A stretch of DNA of 43,329 nt from Methanobacteriota archaeon (lineage in GTDB: Archaea > Thermoplasmatota > Thermoplasmata > Methanomassiliicoccales > UBA472), in NCBI GenBank assembly GCA_029560215.1, contig JAKPZB010000091.1, forward strand, positions 1-43,329, in the 5' to 3' direction. The notes under the pieces are model-generated. The model did not search any database, was not told where the DNA came from, and saw only the letters and a program-made list of their open reading frames with translations. The translations under genes were made by a program, and so were the position numbers. This document shows, one piece after another, positions 38,685 to 43,329 of the stretch (position 1 is the stretch's first letter; each line of letters begins with the position of its first letter).

Positions 38685-39815
38685 ATGAGCTTGATCGGTG
38701 CTGAGACGTTCAACTGGGAGGACGGGAACAAGCGGAACAACATCATGTACCGCATGCCCCGCAACATAAAGTTCAACGACAACATCGTGGTCCGCGAGGA
38801 CGAGATCGCCGTGTTCTATCGGGACGGGAAGGCCTTCGCCTACCTGGACCGTCCGGACCGTTACGCCCTCACCTCCTTGAACGCGCCTATAATCGGCAAG
38901 GTCATCGAGGCCTTATCTGGCGCCAGGCAGCAGGCCGAGATCGTTTACCTGCAGAAGAGGGCCTTCGACGGGAAATACGGAAGCAAGCAGCCCTACCAGT
39001 TCCGCGACGCCGAGTTCGGGATGGTCAATCTGCGGGTGTTCGGCGAGTTCCGTTACAAGGTAGGCGCTCCGGAGAACTTCGTCAACCAGTTCGTGGGAAC
39101 CTTCAACTTCACCACCTCCGCCGAGGTCGAGGACCGCATAAAGGAGCAGATGGTGGTGCTCATCTACAACGCCATCGGCGAGCTCAAGAACAAGGGCATG
39201 GGAGTGGCCGACCTGGCCAGCCAGCTCATGAACATCGAGCAGGTCGTTCTGGCGAAGGCCAAAGATCACTTCGAGCTCTACGGCGTGCTGATCGACAAGG
39301 TCTCGGGAATGTACATCTCCCTGCCCGACGAGGTGCAGAAGGCGGTGGACATGAGGGCCTCCATGCAGATCCTGAACACCAACTATGCCACCTACCAGGC
39401 CGGACAGGCCATGCGCGAGGCGGCCTCCAACCCCTCGGGCGGGGCCGCGGCGGCTGGTGTCGGGGTCGGCGCTGGTTTCGGCGCGGGATACATGATGGTC
39501 GATGCTATGAGACAGGGCGGGACCGCTCCGCCGGCTGGTGGCGCTCCCGCTCCCGCGGCGGCGGCCGTTCCAACGGTCGCCTGCCCCAAGTGCGGCACTC
39601 CCAACCCCGCGGACGGCAAGTTCTGCCGCAACTGCGGGAACAAGATGCAGAACAACACCGTGAAATGCGGAAAATGCGGCAACGAGGTGCCGTCAGACTC
39701 CAAGTTCTGTCCGGAATGCGGCAACCAGCTCAAAGGCAGCAAGAACTGCCCCAAGTGCGGAAAGGAGTCGCCGACCAACGCCAAGTTCTGTCCGGAGTGT
39801 GGTACTAGCTTCTAA
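38685..39815 (+). CDS. SPFH-domain protein with three C-terminal zinc ribbons (YdjI-like)
   Basis: This 376-residue protein resembles Bacillus YdjI and related proteins once called virion-core-like. Residues 1-245 form the SPFH/band-7 region, with F-N-D-N-I-V-V-R-E-D-E-I-A-V-F near 30-44 and V-N-L-R-V-F-G-E-F-R-Y near 108-118. A Gly/Ala/Pro-rich flexible stretch runs from about 247 to 297. Three C-x2-C...C-x2-C ribbons follow at 300-317, 328-345 and 355-372, spaced regularly. SPFH proteins oligomerise into rings on membranes. The ribbons probably bind the ribbons or partners encoded by the next genes. It has no transmembrane helix, so it is likely membrane-peripheral. One zinc ribbon is common in this family, and three is at the high end. 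Confidence 0.87.
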   Translation: MSLIGAETFNWEDGNKRNNIMYRMPRNIKFNDNIVVREDEIAVFYRDGKAFAYLDRPDRYALTSLNAPIIGKVIEALSGARQQAEIVYLQKRAFDGKYGSKQPYQFRDAEFGMVNLRVFGEFRYKVGAPENFVNQFVGTFNFTTSAEVEDRIKEQMVVLIYNAIGELKNKGMGVADLASQLMNIEQVVLAKAKDHFELYGVLIDKVSGMYISLPDEVQKAVDMRASMQILNTNYATYQAGQAMREAASNPSGGAAAAGVGVGAGFGAGYMMVDAMRQGGTAPPAGGAPAPAAAAVPTVACPKCGTPNPADGKFCRNCGNKMQNNTVKCGKCGNEVPSDSKFCPECGNQLKGSKNCPKCGKESPTNAKFCPECGTSF

Positions 39816-39824
39816 GGTGATCCG

Positions 39825-40568
39825 ATGGCCAGTATGAAGTGCACCAAATGCGGGGCTCCGGTGGAGTTCGATACCGGCGACAAGTTCGTCAAGTGCTCCT
39901 ACTGCTCCTCGCAGATCTTCATCGACCGGTCCGGGGCCGGCTTCTATTATGCGTTACCGTTCTCCGTCCAGGAGAACGATGCGGTGGGCATCTTCCGCCG
40001 CTGGGCGGGCGGTTCCACCAGGGCCAAGGACCTGGACAAGCTGGCCCAGATATCCTCGCTTAAGAAACAGTACTTCCCGGTCTACATGTTCAAGCGGGAC
40101 GTGAACGGGATGGAGCAGGTTTACGTGGAACCGGCCGCGTCCACCACCCTGCCTGGGCTGCACAGCCTCAAGGTCCCGGGAGGCGACCTCAAGGTGTTCG
40201 ACGATAAGTTCAGCACCAACGGGGCGGAGATGATCAAGATCGACATCGAGATGGCCCCCTATCTGAGCAACCTACCCGGCGCGCCCAAGGAGCAGGCGCT
40301 GGTGTACTTCCCCATTTGGAAGCTGGATTACGTCTTCGAGCAGAAGAACTACGTGGTGGTCATCAGCGCCTCTTCGGGAGAGGTGTTCTCCGCGGAGTTC
40401 CCGCCGCGCAGCTCGGCGGCGTACATCGCGGTGGCCGGAATAGGCTTCCTGGCCTTCCTGGCCGAAGGAATATTGGCATTGTTCTCGCCGCTATTGGCGG
40501 TGGGGTTGATCGCTGTCACCATCGCGGGCGTGTTCGTCGCGTCCAACTTCGTCGCCAGGAGGATGTGA
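39825..40568 (+). CDS. Zinc-ribbon membrane protein (YdjG/YdjH-like)
   Basis: The 247-residue protein has an N-terminal zinc ribbon with cysteines 6, 9, 24 and 27, a soluble domain (about 35-190) with repeated strands including Y-F-P-V-Y-M-F and V-Y-F-P-I-W-K-L-D-Y, and two closely spaced C-terminal membrane helices (about 198-243) ending in a short basic tail. The soluble part and the Y-F-P-[IV]-[WY] repeats recur in the next protein, so they are related. It lies 9 bases after the SPFH gene. It is likely a membrane anchor or receptor for the SPFH assembly, with the zinc ribbon in the cytoplasm. Confidence 0.75.
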   Translation: MASMKCTKCGAPVEFDTGDKFVKCSYCSSQIFIDRSGAGFYYALPFSVQENDAVGIFRRWAGGSTRAKDLDKLAQISSLKKQYFPVYMFKRDVNGMEQVYVEPAASTTLPGLHSLKVPGGDLKVFDDKFSTNGAEMIKIDIEMAPYLSNLPGAPKEQALVYFPIWKLDYVFEQKNYVVVISASSGEVFSAEFPPRSSAAYIAVAGIGFLAFLAEGILALFSPLLAVGLIAVTIAGVFVASNFVARRM

Positions 40569-40570
40569 GC

Positions 40571-41575
40571 GTGTCCATCAGCGTAGGTTTGAACTGTCCG
40601 GCCTGCGGAGGCGCCATCCAGATCAGCGAGGGGGAGAACGTCCTTAACTGCAATTACTGCGGTTCGCTGCTGTGGGCGGAAGGGGACGCCGGGGTGATGA
40701 CCGTGGCCTTCCGCAATGCTCAAGGCCGGGATAGCGTCCTCCGGGCCACCGAGGAATGGTGGCGCAAGGGTTTCAAGGCGAGGGACCTCAGGACCAAAGG
40801 GAAGCTCCTGGAATGCTATCCGATATACCTGCCTTTCTGGAGCACCACCACTCGGGTGGCGGGTTGGATATGCGGTTATGAGGAGAGGCATCACACCGAC
40901 CGCAACGGGAACACTCGTACGGAACGAATACCCAAGGAGGAGATGGTCCTCCACGATTACCGATACACCAACATCGCCTGCGACCCTGGCGATCTGGGCG
41001 TAAAGTTTCTCAGGAACGTGAGCGGCGAGGCTTCGTTCGCCGACTTCGAGAGCATTCCCACCTTCGAGAGCACCACCAGCAAGGACGATATGGTGGAGAT
41101 GTCCAAGCAGAACGCCCTGAGCGACGCGAGGAGCGACGCCAACGTTCCGCACATAACCTTCGAGAAGGTGACGGCGATACCGAAGCAGATAAGTCAGATA
41201 TTCTACCCGGTCTGGGTCGTCCGCTACTCCTACGGGGAGAGGATGTACATGGCCACCGTGGACGGGGTGACCGGGAAGGTGCTGTCCGGGCGGGCTCCGG
41301 GCGACGCGCTCTACCAGAGCTTGGCCATGACCGGGGGCACCTCCGTGAGCGGACTTATCGCCGCCGGCTCCATAGCCTTCGGGATCGGCTCGGGCGAGGG
41401 GACCATAGCCATAATCGGCCTGGTGGTGGGGGCGGCGGTCCTGGGCTTCACCTACCGCTTCTTCCGACACGGCTCGGAGATAATCGAGGGCGATTTCGAC
41501 GATAAACGCTCCTCCGACCTGGGCAAGGAGCTGCGCAAAGGATTGAAATTCAATGTGGGAGGGTTCCGGATATGA
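40571..41575 (+). CDS. Zinc-ribbon membrane protein, second of the operon
   Basis: The 334-residue protein has N-terminal zinc-ribbon cysteines at 9, 12, 27 and 30 (C-P-A-C-G-G...C-N-Y-C-G). The soluble part has C-Y-P-I-Y-L-P-F-W and later I-F-Y-P-V-W-V-V-R-Y, echoing the Y-F-P-[IV] repeats of the preceding protein. Two membrane helices lie near 250-300, followed by a basic cytoplasmic tail. GTG at 40571 is chosen because AGGAGG lies 8 bases upstream. A GTG at 40565 overlapping the stop is too close to it. The next gene overlaps its stop as ATGA, showing tight coupling. Confidence 0.75.
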   Translation: MSISVGLNCPACGGAIQISEGENVLNCNYCGSLLWAEGDAGVMTVAFRNAQGRDSVLRATEEWWRKGFKARDLRTKGKLLECYPIYLPFWSTTTRVAGWICGYEERHHTDRNGNTRTERIPKEEMVLHDYRYTNIACDPGDLGVKFLRNVSGEASFADFESIPTFESTTSKDDMVEMSKQNALSDARSDANVPHITFEKVTAIPKQISQIFYPVWVVRYSYGERMYMATVDGVTGKVLSGRAPGDALYQSLAMTGGTSVSGLIAAGSIAFGIGSGEGTIAIIGLVVGAAVLGFTYRFFRHGSEIIEGDFDDKRSSDLGKELRKGLKFNVGGFRI

Positions 41576-42159
41576 AGGTAATCCAGATCAAGTGCCCCCG
41601 CTGCCAACAGCCCATCTACTCCAAGGTCAAGGACCGGGCGTTCTACTGCAATCATTGCCGCACCATGCACATCCGCAACGGAGGGCAGGAGGTCATCGAC
41701 TTCGATATCGGCGAGTTCAACGTCAACGCTCCGGCCGACCGCCTGTACATGCCTTTCTGGAGGCTGTTCTCCGCGTTCTCCATCAACCAGTCCAAGGTGG
41801 CCGGGGGCACCATCCACAAGCTGGGCCGGATGATCAAGGGCGAGGCCAACGGCGGCAACCTGTTCATCTACGTTCCCGCCTGGGAGACCGAGGTCAACGA
41901 GTTCAAGCACTGGTCCGTCGGTCTCACCGAAAATCAGCCGATGTACTCGCTGCGCTCGGACTTCAACAACGTGGAGAGGTGGCCTACCACGATGTCCAAG
42001 GAGGAGGCCATGCAACTGGCCGATTTCGTCATCGTAACCATGGAGGCGGAGCGTCCTGGCGTCCTTCAATACCTCGATTACGGGTTGCAGGTTCACGACG
42101 CCCGTTTGGTGTATCTGCCGTTCGTCCGCGGACCGTCGGGCCTGGCTCCCGGCTTCTGA
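41572..42159 (+). CDS. Soluble zinc-ribbon protein, last of the SPFH operon
   Basis: The 195-residue protein has zinc-ribbon cysteines at 8, 11, 26 and 29 (C-P-R-C...C-N-H-C), then an alpha/beta region with R-L-Y-M-P-F-W-R-L near 60 and L-F-I-Y-V-P-A-W-E near 97, again like the strand repeats of its two neighbours, and L-V-Y-L-P-F-V near the end. It has no membrane helix. It probably arose from the same ancestor as the two upstream proteins and lost the anchor, and could be the soluble member of a three-subunit zinc-ribbon set. The ATG overlaps the previous stop. Confidence 0.75.
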   Translation: MKVIQIKCPRCQQPIYSKVKDRAFYCNHCRTMHIRNGGQEVIDFDIGEFNVNAPADRLYMPFWRLFSAFSINQSKVAGGTIHKLGRMIKGEANGGNLFIYVPAWETEVNEFKHWSVGLTENQPMYSLRSDFNNVERWPTTMSKEEAMQLADFVIVTMEAERPGVLQYLDYGLQVHDARLVYLPFVRGPSGLAPGF

Positions 42160-42255
42160 GCATAGAATCATTTGGGGCGGGGGACGGAAGGGGGGAGGAG
42201 AGAGCAATTCTGGATTGCCAAAACCATTCCAGGTTTATTCCTCCGGCTCAACAAC

Positions 42256-42295
42256 CTTTAACTAATCTCTTATTAATCAGCCAAAAAGTCAGGTG
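42256..42295 (+). promoter_or_regulatory. Promoter and ribosome site of leuS
   Basis: CTTTAACTA at about 42256-42264 is a TATA-like element, about 40 bases before the ATG. AGGTG at 42291-42295 is a ribosome site 5 bases before the ATG. The 141-base gap after the SPFH operon otherwise shows no gene. Confidence 0.45.
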
Positions 42296-42300
42296 CACAG

Positions 42301-43329
42301 ATGTCCACAAGGTCCAGCGAGATAGAGGCGAAGTGGCAGGAGCGTTGGTACGCCGCGCGCATCAACGAGGTCGAGAACGACGGCCGGCCCAAGTTCATGT
42401 TGATCTTCGCCTACCCTGGCGTGACCGGATATCTGCACGTCGGGCACATGCGCGGCTTCACCTACGTGGACGCCATCGCCCGCTTCAAGCGTTTGGAAGG
42501 TTACAACGTCATGTTCCCGGTGGGAGCCCACGCCACCGGCAACGGCGCGATAAGCCTGGCCGCCCGCATCGCCCGGCGGGACCAGAAGACCATCGACTAC
42601 CTTTGCGGCAACACCTGCCCGGTGGACATGCTCGACTCGCTGAAGGACCCCGTGAAGGTCGTGGAGTTCTTCAACGAGGTGTACGTGAATCAGTACTGGA
42701 AGCGCTTCGGTTTCATGTGCGACTGGCGGCGCTTCACCTCCACGGTGAGGCCGGACTACCAGATGTTCATCCAGTGGCAGTTCCGCAAGCTGATGGAGAA
42801 GGGGCTGCTCATCCAGAAGCCCTACTTCGCCCCCGCCTGCGTCACTCACGGCCCGGTGGCCATCGACGCCTCGGAAACGGACATACAGTGCGGCGGTACG
42901 GCCGAAACGGTGGAATACACCCTGTTGAAGTTCAAGTGCGGGGACATGTACCTGGTGGCCGCCACCCTGCGGCCGGAGACGGTGTTCGGACAGACCAACT
43001 TCTGGGTGAACCCGAACGTCGATTACCTCAAGATCAAGGTCCGGAACGAGATCTGGGTGGTCAGCGAGGACGCCTATCTCAAGCTCACCTACCAGATGGA
43101 CGGCGTGGAGAAGGTCGGGTCGGTGAAAGGTTCCGAGCTGATCGGGCTCAAGTGCCTGGCGCCCATGGTCCACCGGGAGATACCGACCCTGCCGGCGGAC
43201 TTCGTCGATCCCAATGTGGGGACCGGGCTGGTAACCTCCGTGCCTTCCGACTCGCCGGATGACTGGATATCCCTGAGGGCGGTGCAGCGGACGACGCCCT
43301 GCTCGACCGTTTCGGCCTGGACAAGGCGG
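42301..43329 (+). CDS. leuS: Leucyl-tRNA synthetase, archaeal type (5' part, cut by window end, apparent frameshift)
   Basis: Only the first ~340 codons are in the window. The class I HIGH motif appears as Y-L-H-V-G-H-M-R-G near residues 43-51, preceded by Y-P-G-V-T-G. V-G-A-H-A-T-G-N near 75 and the editing-domain motifs A-A-T-L-R-P-E-T-V-F-G near 220 and G-T-G-L-V-T-S-V-P-S-D-S-P-D-D near 307 identify archaeal/eukaryotic LeuRS. After D-D-W-I-S-L-R-A-V-Q the reading turns into T-T-P-C-S-T. The other forward frame gives the sensible A-D-D-A-L-L-D-R-F-G-L-D-K-A, so one base seems to be missing near 43288. This is probably a sequencing or assembly error, as the gene is essential. Confidence 0.93.
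   Translation, partial: MSTRSSEIEAKWQERWYAARINEVENDGRPKFMLIFAYPGVTGYLHVGHMRGFTYVDAIARFKRLEGYNVMFPVGAHATGNGAISLAARIARRDQKTIDYLCGNTCPVDMLDSLKDPVKVVEFFNEVYVNQYWKRFGFMCDWRRFTSTVRPDYQMFIQWQFRKLMEKGLLIQKPYFAPACVTHGPVAIDASETDIQCGGTAETVEYTLLKFKCGDMYLVAATLRPETVFGQTNFWVNPNVDYLKIKVRNEIWVVSEDAYLKLTYQMDGVEKVGSVKGSELIGLKCLAPMVHREIPTLPADFVDPNVGTGLVTSVPSDSPDDWISLRAVQRTTPCSTVSAWTRR

Noticed and set aside
39598-39815. Repeated cysteine-rich DNA in the SPFH gene as a possible DNA repeat element
   Set aside because: The repetition is at protein level (three zinc ribbons). The DNA copies are too diverged to be a mobile or tandem DNA repeat.
41553-43262. 569-residue plus-strand frame over the last zinc-ribbon gene and leuS
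   Set aside because: Out of frame with both real genes and very Arg/Gly/His-rich.
1-43329. CRISPR arrays, transposons, integrase or rRNA genes
   Set aside because: Looked for on both strands. No regular direct repeats with spacers, no transposase or integrase frame and no rRNA-like segment were seen.

Overview
The window is archaeal chromosome, probably from the Thermoplasmatota and perhaps near Methanomassiliicoccales. Archaeal identity rests on Rpo7, Spt4, ribosomal proteins S24e and S27ae, FEN-1 with a PCNA-binding tail, deoxyhypusine synthase, archaeal-type AdoMet synthetase, archaeal-type Leu/Ile-tRNA synthetases, the aconitase-X branch of the mevalonate pathway, and TATA-type promoters with short or no leaders. 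The narrower placement is an inference from gene content (DUF835 and KaiC-like domains, high GC). No methanogenesis gene is present to confirm it. I see no transposase, integrase, CRISPR array or rRNA. There is one tRNA.

Layout. 1-1.9 kb: an unknown gene and a kinase-like gene, bracketed by two small proteins that are paralogs of each other. 1.9-9.9 kb, minus strand: an acyl-CoA synthetase with an XRE-cupin regulator, a 2-oxoacid:ferredoxin oxidoreductase operon (ferredoxin, alpha, fused beta-gamma), a QueG-like iron-sulfur protein, a beta-decarboxylating dehydrogenase and deoxyhypusine synthase. 9.9-13.9 kb: an MFS transporter, a thymidylate-kinase-like protein, a polyprenol/diacylglycerol-kinase-like membrane protein, and a KaiC-like pair whose first member has lost the P-loop. 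14-16.2 kb: a membrane pyrophosphatase with the potassium-independent signature. 16.3-18.2 kb: an information-processing operon (rpo7, spt4, dephospho-CoA kinase, S24e, S27ae) and tRNA-Arg(CCG). 18.2-20.2 kb: the two subunits of phosphomevalonate dehydratase, the small one fused to a Nudix domain. 20.2-25.4 kb: an isoleucyl-tRNA synthetase fused to HhH, zinc-ribbon and DUF835 domains, then FEN-1. 25.5-35.9 kb: TRAM protein, small membrane protein, DUF3052, ribulose-phosphate epimerase, universal stress protein, MFS transporters, RNase Z, an XRE-CBS regulator divergent from AdoMet synthetase, a DUF4443 protein and a thioredoxin-like DUF255 protein. 36-37.7 kb: an FMN-dependent glutamate synthase behind an AT-rich region with repeated dyads. 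37.9-42.2 kb: a small membrane protein and a five-gene operon of a coiled-coil protein, an SPFH protein with three zinc ribbons, and three more zinc-ribbon proteins, two of them membrane-anchored. 42.3 kb to the end: leucyl-tRNA synthetase, cut by the window edge and apparently frameshifted near 43288.

Most notable are two fusions and one operon. The IleRS-HhH-zinc ribbon-DUF835 protein joins an essential synthetase to domains seen in archaeal regulatory proteins. The phosphomevalonate dehydratase small subunit fused to Nudix suggests a phosphohydrolase tied to isoprenoid synthesis. The SPFH/zinc-ribbon operon resembles the Bacillus YdjGHI membrane-stress set but lacks an obvious PspA. Several intergenic dyads look like operators: 4258-4292, 12453-12488, 30539-30552, and 37746-37833.
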